From Clostridium sp. JN-9 (GTDB taxonomy: Bacteria; Bacillota; Clostridia; Clostridiales; Clostridiaceae), in contig NZ_CP035280.1 of NCBI RefSeq assembly GCF_004103695.1, positions 1,612,001 through 1,676,000 on the forward strand: a DNA stretch of 64,000 nt, written 5' to 3'. The notes below the pieces were generated by a model. That model saw nothing but the letters and a program-made list of their open reading frames with translations. It ran no database searches and had not been told where the DNA came from. The first letter of the stretch is position 1; each line of letters starts with the position of its first letter. Made by a program: the position numbers and the translations under genes. Shown here in pieces: positions 1 through 9,200 of this stretch.

Positions 1-234
<234 letters not shown>

Positions 235-263
235 TAAAATTTTACTAAGGGGAGGTAAAAATT

Positions 264-1460
264 ATGAAAGTACTAGTAATTAATTGCGGAAGCTCTTCAT
301 TGAAATATCAGTTAATTGATATGGAAAATGAAAATGTTTTAGCAAAAGGATTAGTTGAAAGAATAGGTATTGATGGATCTATTTTAACTCAAAAGGCAAA
401 GGGTGAAAAATATATTATTCAGCAGCCTATGAAAGACCACAAAGATGCAATAAAATTAGTTCTGGATGCACTTGTGGATAAAGAACATGGCGTAATTTCC
501 AATATGTCAGAAATAGGAGCTGTAGGACACAGAGTTGTTCATGGTGGAGAAAAATATGACAATTCAGTGCTTATAGATAATGTTGTGATGAAGGCACTTA
601 AAGAATGTGTGAAGCTTGCACCACTACATAATCCACCAAACATTATTGGAATTGAAGCATGTAAACAGTTAATGCCAGACACTCCAATGGTGGCTGTGTT
701 TGATACAGCATTTCATCAAACTATACCTGAATATGCTTATATATATCCTCTGCCTTATGAATTATACAAAAATAATGGAGTGAGAAAATATGGATTTCAT
801 GGAACTTCTCACAGATTCGTATCAAATGAAGCAGCTAAAATGATGGGAAAGAACATTGAAGATTTAAAGATAATAACATGTCACCTGGGAAATGGTGCAA
901 GTTTATGTGCAGTAGATGGAGGTAAATCTGTTGAAACCAGTATGGGATTTACTCCACTTGAAGGAATAGCAATGGGTACCAGATGCGGAAGTATAGATCC
1001 AGCTATTATTCCTTTCTTAATGGAAGAGCTTAATATGGATATTGATAAGGTTAACAATTTATTAAATAAAGAATCCGGAGTACTTGGGATTTCAGGTATC
1101 AGCAGTGATTTCAGGGATATTGAATCTGCTGCAGAAAAGGGAAATTCAAGGGCTAAATTAGCTTTAGATGTTTTCTACTATAAAGTAAGAAAATTCATTG
1201 GATCATATGCTGCTGTAATGGGCGGAGTAGACTGCGTTGTATTTACTGCAGGACTTGGAGAAAATTCATTTGAATGCAGAGAACAATCATGCAAGGGATT
1301 GGAGTTCCTTGGCATTAAGATAGATCATGAAAAGAACAAATGCAGAGGAATTGCAAAGGAAGTAAGTACAGATGATTCTAAGGTAAAGGTATTTGTTATA
1401 CCTACAAATGAAGAGCTTATGATTGCAAAAGACACTGTAAAAATAGTCAATTCACTATAG
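264..1460 (+). CDS. ackA: Acetate kinase
   Basis: Acetate kinase makes ATP and acetate from acetyl phosphate, the last step of acetate fermentation. The 398-residue length is typical. It opens with the phosphate-binding motif NCGSSSLKY (Asn7); the substrate-binding arginine lies at about 90 in GHRVVHGG, the catalytic aspartate at about 147 in VFDTAFHQT, a transition-state histidine at about 179 in GFHGTSH, and a second arginine at about 240 in GTRCGSID. The ATG follows a strong AGGGGAGG site at 248-255. It lies directly downstream of pta, and a hairpin after the stop probably ends the pta-ackA transcript. Confidence 0.98.
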   Translation: MKVLVINCGSSSLKYQLIDMENENVLAKGLVERIGIDGSILTQKAKGEKYIIQQPMKDHKDAIKLVLDALVDKEHGVISNMSEIGAVGHRVVHGGEKYDNSVLIDNVVMKALKECVKLAPLHNPPNIIGIEACKQLMPDTPMVAVFDTAFHQTIPEYAYIYPLPYELYKNNGVRKYGFHGTSHRFVSNEAAKMMGKNIEDLKIITCHLGNGASLCAVDGGKSVETSMGFTPLEGIAMGTRCGSIDPAIIPFLMEELNMDIDKVNNLLNKESGVLGISGISSDFRDIESAAEKGNSRAKLALDVFYYKVRKFIGSYAAVMGGVDCVVFTAGLGENSFECREQSCKGLEFLGIKIDHEKNKCRGIAKEVSTDDSKVKVFVIPTNEELMIAKDTVKIVNSL

Positions 1461-1466
1461 TTTATA

Positions 1467-1501
1467 TATAACTGAGCGCCATTTGGCAGCTCAGTTATAT
1501 C
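1467..1501 (+). terminator. Hairpin after ackA
   Basis: Arms 1467-1478 and 1490-1501 (ATATAACTGAGC with its exact complement) form a 12-bp stem. No T-run follows, so it may be a weak or NusA-dependent terminator, or a 3'-end stabiliser. Confidence 0.55.
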
Positions 1502-1534
1502 ATTACATATAAAACTCTGTATATCAAAAATACT

Positions 1535-1563
1535 TGACTTTTAATTACCCAGCTTATATAATA
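1535..1563 (+). promoter_or_regulatory. Promoter for yceD-rpmF
   Basis: TTGACT at 1535-1540 and TATATA at 1558-1563, spaced 17 bp, about 30 bases before the yceD start. It lies after the ackA hairpin. Confidence 0.55.
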
Positions 1564-1592
1564 AATTGTGGTTATTACATCGAGGTGATTAT

Positions 1593-2084
1593 ATGTTTGT
1601 TGATTTGAAAGATTTACTATCCAAGAAAAAGATTTCCAAGGAACTTGACTTAACTATTGAAGAAAAATCCTTTAATGATTCAAATGAAGAAATAGAATTT
1701 TTAAGTCCAATAGTTTTTAATGGCAGCATAAATATAATAGGTGATATAATTAATCTAACAGGAACAGTAAAAACAAAAATACAACTTATATGTTCAAGAT
1801 GTTTAGAACCTTTTCCATATGATATAAATTTAAAGATAAATGAAAAATTTTCAAACATAATAGCTAATGAAGATGTTGATGTCATCTTTTTAGATAGTGA
1901 TACCATTGATATCACAGAAATAATAGTAAATAATATTATACTCACATTACCCATAAAAAGGTTGTGTAAGGAGAATTGCAAGGGCTTATGCCAGCAATGC
2001 GGGTCAAATCTCAATAACTCAGTTTGTAATTGTGTTAAAGATGATATAGATCCAAGATTAGCTAAGCTAAAAGATTTGTTTTGA
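1593..2084 (+). CDS. yceD: YceD/DUF177 rRNA-accumulation protein
   Basis: A 163-residue DUF177 (YceD) protein. The family is tied to 23S rRNA accumulation and is almost always beside rpmF, as here; its molecular action is not fixed. A cysteine pair lies at 67/70 (CSRC), and a cysteine-rich tail at about 125-147 (C-x3-C-x3-C-x2-C, then C-x-C) may bind metal. The frame is open from a TTG at 1566, but AGGTGAT at 1581-1587 sits at proper distance from the ATG at 1593, so that start was chosen. The gene ends 21 bases before rpmF, implying co-transcription. Confidence 0.88.
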   Translation: MFVDLKDLLSKKKISKELDLTIEEKSFNDSNEEIEFLSPIVFNGSINIIGDIINLTGTVKTKIQLICSRCLEPFPYDINLKINEKFSNIIANEDVDVIFLDSDTIDITEIIVNNIILTLPIKRLCKENCKGLCQQCGSNLNNSVCNCVKDDIDPRLAKLKDLF

Positions 2085-2105
2085 CAGATTAAGGAGGTGT
2101 TTACT

Positions 2106-2288
2106 GTGGGAAATCCAGCTAGAAGATTTTCAAAAGGTAGAAGAGATTCAAGAAGAGCTCAGACTTTTAAATTAAGCTTACCAGGAATCGTTGAGTGTCC
2201 TCAGTGTCATGAAATGAAACTTGCTCATAGAGTATGTAAAAACTGCGGATATTATAAGGGCAAAGAAGTTGTAGCTGTGGAAAAGTAA
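2106..2288 (+). CDS. rpmF: 50S ribosomal protein L32
   Basis: Ribosomal protein L32, 60 residues, a small basic component of the large subunit. The N-terminus [18 protein letters not shown] is the bacterial L32 signature. A zinc ribbon is present: Cys31, Cys34, Cys44 and Cys47 (CPQC and CKNC), so this is the zinc-binding form. The start is GTG at 2106, chosen because AAGGAGGTG at 2091-2099 is correctly spaced; an upstream GTG at 2097 overlaps that site and is rejected. It follows yceD and precedes plsX, the classical ribosome-lipid gene cluster. Confidence 0.96.
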   Translation: MGNPARRFSKGRRDSRRAQTFKLSLPGIVECPQCHEMKLAHRVCKNCGYYKGKEVVAVEK

Positions 2289-2293
2289 TTAGA

Positions 2294-2320
2294 AGAAAGT
2301 CATTTGACTTTCTTTTATTT
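2294..2320 (+). terminator. Terminator after rpmF
   Basis: AGAAAGTC (2294-2301) pairs with GACTTTCT (2306-2313), followed by TTTATTTTT. A compact intrinsic terminator or attenuator between rpmF and plsX. Confidence 0.7.
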
Positions 2321-2356
2321 TTACAACTTTTATATTTAAATGAGGGGGAATGAGAT

Positions 2357-3361
2357 ATGAAGATAGCTATTGATGGAATGGGAGGAGATAATTCACCTTC
2401 TGCCATCGTTGAGGGCTCTGTAATGGCTGTAAAGGAATTTGGTGTTGAACTTATAATAACCGGTCCGGAAGATGCTATACGCAGTGAGCTTGAAAAATAC
2501 CAATATCCTAAAGAGAAAATTACCATATTAAATGCAACTGAAGTTATCAGTACTAATGAACCTCCAGTTATGGCCATTAGAAGGAAAAAAGATTCCAGCT
2601 TATACAAAGCAATTGAACTTGTAAAAAAGGGTGAAGCTGAAGGAGTTGTATCAGCTGGAAGTACGGGTGCTTTTATGGCAGGATCACTTTTTATAGTGGG
2701 AAGAATTAAAGGTATAGACAGACCAGCTATAGCACCTGTTATACCTGGCAAAAATGGACCTTTTATGGTTATAGACTGTGGAGCAAATGCTGAGTGCAAA
2801 CCTTTAAATTTACTTCAATTTGCCGTTATGGGAAAGGTGTTTTTCCAGAACTTCATGTCAGTTAACAACCCGACTATTGGACTTATTAATATTGGGGTAG
2901 AAGAAGAAAAGGGCAATGAATTAACTAAATCAGCTTATCAGCTGCTAAAGAATTCATCATTAAATTTTGCTGGTAATATTGAACCAAGAGATATTTCAAG
3001 TGGTGACGTGAATATTTTAGTTTGTGATGGGTTTGTAGGAAATACAGTACTGAAGATGTATGAAGGGGTTGCTTTCAATATATTCAGCATGTTAAAAAAA
3101 GAAATAATGTCATCTACTATGAGTAAAATAGGAGGAATGCTGTTAACACCAGTATTTAAGGGATTTAAAAAGAAATTCGATTATAAGGAATACGGCGGAG
3201 CTGCTTTTTTAGGAGTAAAAGGTATTTGTATTAAGGCACATGGAAGCTCTGATGGTAAAGCAATTAAAAATGCCATATGGCAGGCAAAAAAGGCCTGCGA
3301 TAATAAGCTAATTGATAAGATAAAAAATGAATTAGAAATGAATCCCATAAACCAGCAGTAA
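2357..3361 (+). CDS. plsX: Phosphate acyltransferase PlsX
   Basis: PlsX, 334 residues, makes acyl-phosphate from acyl-ACP and phosphate, the first step of phospholipid synthesis through PlsY in Gram-positive bacteria. It is a peripheral membrane protein. The N-terminal [10 protein letters not shown] and the glycine-rich [13 protein letters not shown] at about 97-110 are family hallmarks, and the C-terminal [11 protein letters not shown] block is also present. The ATG follows GAGGGGGAATGAG. It sits between rpmF and acpP; fabD and fabG are not in the cluster, so only the acyl carrier and acyl-phosphate steps are encoded here. Confidence 0.97.
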   Translation: MKIAIDGMGGDNSPSAIVEGSVMAVKEFGVELIITGPEDAIRSELEKYQYPKEKITILNATEVISTNEPPVMAIRRKKDSSLYKAIELVKKGEAEGVVSAGSTGAFMAGSLFIVGRIKGIDRPAIAPVIPGKNGPFMVIDCGANAECKPLNLLQFAVMGKVFFQNFMSVNNPTIGLINIGVEEEKGNELTKSAYQLLKNSSLNFAGNIEPRDISSGDVNILVCDGFVGNTVLKMYEGVAFNIFSMLKKEIMSSTMSKIGGMLLTPVFKGFKKKFDYKEYGGAAFLGVKGICIKAHGSSDGKAIKNAIWQAKKACDNKLIDKIKNELEMNPINQQ

Positions 3362-3418
3362 ATTGCTAATTACAAAATTTTTGAATAAATATCTTTTTAA
3401 AGTAAATATTATTTTATG

Positions 3419-3447
3419 TTGACGGTTTTAAGCTTATGTAATATTAT
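3419..3447 (+). promoter_or_regulatory. Strong promoter for acpP
   Basis: TTGACG (3419-3424), 17-bp spacer, TATTAT (3442-3447), preceded by an A/T-rich stretch. acpP can thus be transcribed apart from plsX, fitting the high demand for ACP. Confidence 0.75.
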
Positions 3448-3477
3448 TTACTTATGAAGTTCATAGGAGGTGAAAGT

Positions 3478-3711
3478 ATGATATTTGAAAAAATAAAAAA
3501 TATTATATCTGAACAATTAGGAATTGATGCAGATGAAATTTCTATAGATTCATCATTTGTAGATGACCTAGGAGCAGATTCTCTTGATATAGTAGAGTTG
3601 ATTATGGCATTAGAAACAGAGTTTGATCTTGAAATACCAGACGAAGATGCTGAAAAGATTTCAACAGTTAACGATGTTGTTGAATACATAAAAGCTCATA
3701 CAGAGGAATAA
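3478..3711 (+). CDS. acpP: Acyl carrier protein
   Basis: Acyl carrier protein, 77 residues, carries growing fatty acids on a phosphopantetheine arm. The attachment serine is Ser35 in [11 protein letters not shown]. The protein is strongly acidic, as usual. The frame opens at 3454, but AGGAGG at 3465-3470 lies 8 bases before the ATG at 3478, and the product then begins [10 protein letters not shown], typical for ACP; the earlier ATG would place the ribosome site inside the gene. It has its own promoter and terminator, so it is probably a mainly monocistronic, highly expressed unit. Confidence 0.97.
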   Translation: MIFEKIKNIISEQLGIDADEISIDSSFVDDLGADSLDIVELIMALETEFDLEIPDEDAEKISTVNDVVEYIKAHTEE

Positions 3712-3715
3712 TCTA

Positions 3716-3745
3716 AGACCCCGTTTGCATCACGGGGCTTTATAT
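3716..3745 (+). terminator. Terminator after acpP
   Basis: CCCCGT (3719-3724) pairs with ACGGGG (3732-3737), flanked by AAGA and CTTTATATTT. A G+C-rich stem in an A+T-rich setting; a clear intrinsic terminator. Confidence 0.85.
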
Positions 3746-3771
3746 TTATACAAAATTATATATAAATAAAC

Positions 3772-3819
3772 AGTTTATTCTTGAATGTGCTATTTATATA
3801 GCATATTGAAGAATGAACT
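3772..3819 (+). promoter_or_regulatory. Long hairpin in the rnc leader, candidate RNase III site
   Basis: Arms 3772-3793 and 3798-3819 pair at 21 of 22 positions (19 Watson-Crick, 2 G-U, one G-G mismatch at 3783/3808) around a 4-base loop TTAT. No T-run follows, so it is not a normal terminator. It lies 22 bases before the start of rnc. About two turns of double-stranded RNA is the size RNase III prefers, so cleavage by the encoded enzyme is a plausible inference. Confidence 0.6.
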
Positions 3820-3841
3820 CTAAAGGCTAAGGGGTAGATTA

Positions 3842-4549
3842 ATGATAGAAAGAAGTAATTTATTAAATGAGCTGGAGTTTAAACTTCAAATTTCTTTTAA
3901 AAATCTGGAACTTTTAAATATAGCTTTAACTCATAGTTCATATGCAAAACAGAAGCAGAACATGAAATATTATGAAAGACTGGAGTTTTTAGGTGACTCA
4001 GTTTTGCAGATATGTATTTCCGATATTTTATTTAATAGATTTAAAAATAAAAGTGAAGGCGAGCTTACAAAGCTGAGAGCATTAATAGTATGTGAAAATT
4101 CACTTTATGAAATTGCTAAAGAGTGGAATCTTGGAGAATACATACTTATGAGTAAGGGAGAGGAACTAACCGGCGGCAGGGAGAGAGTATCAATATTAGC
4201 AGATTGCGTAGAGGCAATAATTGCTGCAATTTATTTAGATAGTGGTTTTGAAAAGGCTATGAAATTTATTCAGCATTATTTTGAAGATGTAATATTAAAG
4301 GCAATGAATGATAAAATAATAATTGATTATAAAACCAAGCTTCAGGAGGTACTTCAGAAAAATGGAGATGTATCAATAGTTTATAACCTTGATAAGTTTG
4401 AAGGACCACCTCATAGAAGAAAATTTTTTACACAGGTTATAGTTAATGACAAAATCTGCGGCTATGGAATGGGATATAGCAAAAAAGAGTCTCAGCAAGC
4501 TGCAGCTAAGGAAGCCCTTAAAAATCTGGAGGATAATAAAAATGAGTAA
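3842..4549 (+). CDS. rnc: Ribonuclease III
   Basis: RNase III, 235 residues, cuts double-stranded RNA: rRNA precursors, structured leaders and antisense duplexes. The catalytic signature ERLEFLGDSV is at 45-54, and the second acidic block DCVEAIIAAIYLD at about 118-130. A double-stranded-RNA-binding domain follows from about residue 158 and ends with KKESQQAAAKEALK. The ATG follows AAGGGGTAG. Its stop codon overlaps the next gene by 8 bases, so translation is coupled. A long hairpin just upstream may make this gene a target of its own product. Confidence 0.97.
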   Translation: MIERSNLLNELEFKLQISFKNLELLNIALTHSSYAKQKQNMKYYERLEFLGDSVLQICISDILFNRFKNKSEGELTKLRALIVCENSLYEIAKEWNLGEYILMSKGEELTGGRERVSILADCVEAIIAAIYLDSGFEKAMKFIQHYFEDVILKAMNDKIIIDYKTKLQEVLQKNGDVSIVYNLDKFEGPPHRRKFFTQVIVNDKICGYGMGYSKKESQQAAAKEALKNLEDNKNE

Positions 4550-5630
4550 ATCACATTATATTATTCCAATTTTTGTTCCACATGAGGGATGTCCTCACAA
4601 TTGCGTGTTTTGCAATCAAAATAGCATTACAGGAGCAAGTAATAAAGTAGATGCAAAATTTGTTAAGGAGACAATTGACAAATATCTTGTAAATATAAAC
4701 ATTGAAAAGTCTATTGTAGAGGTTTCATTTTATGGAGGAACATTTACAGCAATACCAATGGAGAAACAAAGAGAATTATTATCTGTTGCAAAAACATACA
4801 AGGAAAATGGAAAAATAAATTATATCAGGCTGTCTACCAGACCAGATTATATTGATAGGACTATTTTAGATAATTTAAAAAAGTATTCAGTGGACATTAT
4901 TGAATTAGGGGTTCAATCTTTAGATGAAGAAGTATTGCTGAAATCAGGAAGAGGCCACAGCGAAAATGATGTAATAAATGCATCAGCTTTGATTAAGGAA
5001 TATGGATTTACACTAGGCCATCAAATAATGATTGGACTTCCAGGAGATACTTTTAAGAAAGATATAGAAACCACTCTAAAAGTTATAAATATTGGCCCAA
5101 GTATTGCAAGGATATATCCAGCTTTAGTAATTAGAAATACACCTATGGAAATTATGTATAACTCATCTTCTTATAAACCCTATTCATTGATGGATGCGGT
5201 TAAAATCAGCAAGGTATTATATGGATTATTTACAAACAGCCATATTAATGTTATAAGAATGGGCCTTCAGCCAACAGAAGAGATAAATGAAGGAAGAGAA
5301 ATCATATCAGGGCCATTCCACCCGGCTTTTAGGGAATTGGTAGAAAGTTCAATTATTAATGATATGCTTTTGGAGGAAATAGGCCATTTAAAAAGTAAAT
5401 CCATAACTATATGCATTAACCCAAGGGAGATATCTAAATTATATGCTTATAAAAAGAAATTTTTTAATGACATGAAAGAGCATATTAATACCAAAACAAT
5501 TATAATACAGCAGATGGAATCTTTAAGTGAGGGAACTTATATGGTAAAGCATGACTCCGTCAGTAAGATACTGTCAAAATATGAATATATAAATAAAAAG
5601 TATAAAGAAGGAAATCTTAGCATCATATAG
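4542..5630 (+). CDS. Radical SAM protein, Elp3-like
   Basis: A 362-residue radical SAM protein related to the Elp3-like/coproporphyrinogen-oxidase-like group. The iron-sulfur cysteines are Cys17, Cys21 and Cys24 (C-x3-C-x2-C in EGCPHNCVFC). SAM-contact blocks follow: SFYGGTFTAI at about 65-74, IELGVQSLD, and HQIMIGLPGD. A C-terminal region like the Radical_SAM_C domain is present. The substrate is unknown. The ATG at 4542 was chosen over the open frame from 4446 because GGAGG at 4529-4533 precedes it and the upstream part overlaps rnc. Placement after rnc is common in clostridia and suggests an RNA-related role, but this is inference. Confidence 0.85.
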   Translation: MSKSHYIIPIFVPHEGCPHNCVFCNQNSITGASNKVDAKFVKETIDKYLVNINIEKSIVEVSFYGGTFTAIPMEKQRELLSVAKTYKENGKINYIRLSTRPDYIDRTILDNLKKYSVDIIELGVQSLDEEVLLKSGRGHSENDVINASALIKEYGFTLGHQIMIGLPGDTFKKDIETTLKVINIGPSIARIYPALVIRNTPMEIMYNSSSYKPYSLMDAVKISKVLYGLFTNSHINVIRMGLQPTEEINEGREIISGPFHPAFRELVESSIINDMLLEEIGHLKSKSITICINPREISKLYAYKKKFFNDMKEHINTKTIIIQQMESLSEGTYMVKHDSVSKILSKYEYINKKYKEGNLSII

Positions 5631-5685
5631 AATTCTTTCCTATGTATATATATTTATTTTGTAGTAAAATCAGGAGGGAATGTTT

Positions 5686-5946
5686 ATGGAATTATTAAGA
5701 GTATCATCTCAATCACAACCAAAATCAGTTGCAGGTGCCCTGGCTGCAGTACTAAGAGAAAACAGCAAAGCTGAAATACAGGCTGTTGGAGCTGGAGCAG
5801 TAAATCAAGCTATAAAAGCAATTGCTATTACAAGAGGTTTCGTAGCTCCTAATGGTATGGATTTAATTGTTATCCCTGGCTTTTCAGAAATATCAATTGA
5901 TGGGCAGGATAGAACTGCTATAAAATTTGTCATCGAACCAAGATAA
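5686..5946 (+). CDS. spoVS: Stage V sporulation protein S (first copy)
   Basis: SpoVS, 86 residues, a small nucleic-acid-binding (Alba-like fold) protein that affects sporulation and septation. The pattern ELLRVSSQSQPKSVAGALA, then AVNQAIKAIAITRGFVAPNG, covers the full family length. ATG at 5686 is preferred to ATG 5680 because AGGAGGG at 5672-5678 needs the later start, and this matches the 86-residue paralog at 58368. The copy beside rny is the one with the Bacillus-like neighbourhood, so this copy upstream of smc appears to be the extra paralog. It is followed by a terminator and stands alone. Confidence 0.95.
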   Translation: MELLRVSSQSQPKSVAGALAAVLRENSKAEIQAVGAGAVNQAIKAIAITRGFVAPNGMDLIVIPGFSEISIDGQDRTAIKFVIEPR

Positions 5947-6074
5947 AAAATAAATATTGAATTTATTGATCAAATCTATATACTTTGCAAAAAATACTAC
6001 ATAAATTACAAGTATATAATTCATTGATATTTTTTATGTTATAATATAAAATTATAGGAAATATTAATATTTAT

Positions 6075-6105
6075 AAACAGTCTTAAGAAGGCTGTTTATT
6101 TATTT
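6075..6105 (+). terminator. Terminator before the 31-residue peptide gene
   Basis: AAACAGTCTT (6075-6084) pairs with AAGGCTGTTT (6088-6097), one G-U pair, loop AAG, tail ATTTATTT. It ends the spoVS unit, or acts as a leader element for the small gene that begins 20 bases later. Confidence 0.65.
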
Positions 6106-6124
6106 AAAGGTAGGTAGTAAAGCT

Positions 6125-6220
6125 ATGAAAAAAAAGAAAAGAGACAAAATTACTAGAATGTTAGTATATTTTATGATTATAATGTTTGTGATAAGCCTTT
6201 TGCCAATGCTATTTAGATAG
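6125..6220 (+). CDS. 31-residue membrane peptide, DUF4044-like
   Basis: A short open frame, ATG 6125 to TAG 6218-6220, encodes a lysine/arginine-rich start (MKKKKRDKITR), then one hydrophobic span of about 17 residues (MLVYFMIIMFVISLLPM), then LFR. It has a ribosome site (AAAGGTAGG at 6107-6115) and ends 18 bases before smc. The layout, a basic head plus one membrane helix, resembles the very small DUF4044 proteins of Firmicutes; that assignment is from memory and not certain. It likely sits in the cytoplasmic membrane with the basic end inside. Function unknown. Confidence 0.65.
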   Translation: MKKKKRDKITRMLVYFMIIMFVISLLPMLFR

Positions 6221-6238
6221 ATTCAAAGGAGTGTAACT

Positions 6239-9200
6239 ATGTTTTTAAAATCAATTGAAATAAGAGGATTCAAATCCTTTGCTGATAAAACAGAATTGAA
6301 CTTTAAAAAAGGTGTAACAACAATTGTTGGTCCAAATGGCAGCGGTAAAAGTAATATTTCAGATGCCGTCAGATGGGTACTTGGTGAGCAGAGTGTAAAA
6401 AGCCTTAGAGGCGGTAAAATGGAAGATGTAATCTTTGCAGGCACCCAATTTAGAAAGCCTGTGGGGTTATGTCAGGTATCATTGGTATTAGATAATTCAG
6501 ACCATGAATTGTCTTTAGATTATTCCGAAGTGACTATAACCAGGAGATTATACAGATCAGGGGAAAGTGAGTACTATATTAACGGCACACAATGCAGACT
6601 AAAAGATGTTAATCAGCTATTTATGGACACTGGTATAGGAAAAGAAGGTTATTCTATCATTGGGCAAGGTAAAATAGAAGCTGTATTAAGCGGAAAGCCT
6701 GAGGAAAGAAGAAGTATATTAGAAGAAGCAGCTGGTATAGTAAAGTTCAAGTGGAGGAAGGAAGAGGCTGAAAAAAAATTAGAAAATACTGACCAAAATC
6801 TAGTGAGGATTTGTGATATTATAAGTACATATGAGGATAGGATAGAGCCCTTAAAAATTGAAAGTGAAAAGGCAAAATTATTTCTGCAGTTATCTGAGAA
6901 TTTAAAGGGCAGAGAAGTAAACTTAATAGTTCATTCAATTGATAAGGTGCAAAATAAAATAAATTTATTAAATAATGAATTGGAAGATAATAGGCATAAA
7001 TATAATGAGGCAAAGAAGAACAATGATTCAATAGAACTGGAATTGCAAAAATATAATGATGAACTTGAAAAATTTGATAAAAATGCCGGTAATGAAAAAA
7101 GTATATATTTTGAAAGTAAAAGCAAACTTCAGAGCTTGATTTCAGATAATAATCTACTAGATGAAAGAATAGAAAATATAAATAAAAATCAAACCAGAAT
7201 ATCAGAGGAAATTGGTGAAATAGATTTAAAGCTTGGGAATATAAAAAAAGTTAAGGATACTGAAGTCAATAATGTTAAAGTAATCCAGGGAGAACAATCC
7301 AAATTAAATAATGATATAGTAAGCATTGAGAACAATGCTATTAGTATCAATGAGGACTTGGTAAGTAAGGAAGAAAAAATTAAAGACTTAAAAAATGATC
7401 AGGTAGATATATTAAGTAAAATGGCTCAAAAAAATAATGATATTTTAAACTTGAGCAATGAAAATGATTCTATTAAAAAAAGACTTGAAAATTTAAAGGT
7501 ATCTGTTGAAAGTTACAGTAATTCCAGAAAAATTAATTTAACAACAGAAGCTATGCTTAATGAACAGATGAAAAATATAAAAAATAACATAGAACAATAT
7601 GAAAATACTATAAAAGATAAGAGAAAGAAAATAGCTTTATTAAGCGGTACCTTGCTAAAGGCGGAAAATGATTTAAAACTTGAGAATAATTTATTCAGTA
7701 AGATGGAGGCAAACCAGCAAATGCTGATAAACCTTGAAAAGCAGTATGAGGGATACACAAGATCAGTAAAAGTACTTATGCGTCATATAAAGGATAATAA
7801 AATTCAAATACCTAAGAATAGTATCAATGTTTTGGGTGAAGTAATAGAAGTTAAAAAAGAACTTGAAGCAGCTATTGAAATTGCATTAGGCGGGGCAATT
7901 TCAGACATAATAACTAAAGATGATTTAGTAGCTAAGAAACTAATAGGTTATTTAAAGCAAAATAATATTGGAAGAGCAACGTTTTTACCCTTAAATATAG
8001 TAAAGGGAAGGAATATTGACAGCATAAAGTTCATTGAAAAAATAAAAGGATATGTGGGCATTGCAAGTAATTTAGTAAATTACAATAATGAGTTTAAAAG
8101 TGCTGTAGAGTTTTTACTTGGACGTACAATAATAGCATCTGATATGGACAGCGCTTTAAATATAGCAAGGTCAATAAATTATAGTTTTAAGATTGTAACA
8201 CTCCAGGGGGAAGTTGTAAACCCAGGAGGATCTTTAACCGGCGGAAGTATATCACACAGGAGTTCCAACATAATAAGCAGAAAAAGAGAAATTGAAGAGA
8301 TCAATGGAAGGCTGATACAATCCAAAAATAATATAGATAAATATAGCACTGAAATTATAGAAATCAAGTCTGAAATAAAAGAATTAGATAACATCTGTTT
8401 AAATTTAAAGGACAAAGTTTATCAGGAGAAGATAGAAACTACAAAAATTGAAGCCAGAATAAATAGTATTAAAGAAGAAAGCAGAAGATTATCGCAAAAT
8501 TTAATTGTGTCTAATAATGAGATAGAAAATAATAAAAAACAATTAGATATTAACAATGAGAATAGTAAAAAATTGTCTGCCGATTATAATTTACTCAGGA
8601 AAACAAAAGAAGAAAATGAAAAAAATATTTCTGATTTTGAGGATGAACTAGAATCTAAGGGAAAGCTTGTCTCAGAAATAAGAGAAAAATTACTGAAATT
8701 AAAAATTAAAAAGGCTCAAGTAGATGAAAACTGCATTTCCAAGGTTAAAGATTTGGAAAGAATGGAAAAGGAAATAAATGAATTAAGAAATAGAATAGAA
8801 ACCTTAAATAATGAAAAACATCAGAATACATGCTCATTAGAAGAAATAAAAAAGCAAATTCAATGCAGCACAATTAAAATCAACGATTTAAGTGGCAAAT
8901 TAAAATCCATGGAAGAAAATTTTAAGAACTATGAAGTAGAAAGAATTAAAATAAAAGAAAAAATTAATATAGCTGGTGCTTCAAAGGAACAATCTCAATT
9001 ATTTATAAATAAACTTGAAAATGAACTTCATAAAATAGATGTGGCAATGGCAAAAAATGATGCCGAAAAAGAAAGTATATATAACAAATTAAATGAGGAA
9101 CTTGAAATTACTTATGCGGAAGCTCTAAAATACAAAAGTGATATAGATAACTTAGATAGCTATAAGAAAGAAGTTCAGGCATTAAAAAATAAAATTAGTT

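Noticed and set aside
2167-2799. 210-residue open frame on the reverse strand over plsX
   Set aside because: It overlaps rpmF and plsX entirely, has low-complexity Ser/Ile/Pro composition and no ribosome site; an antisense shadow.
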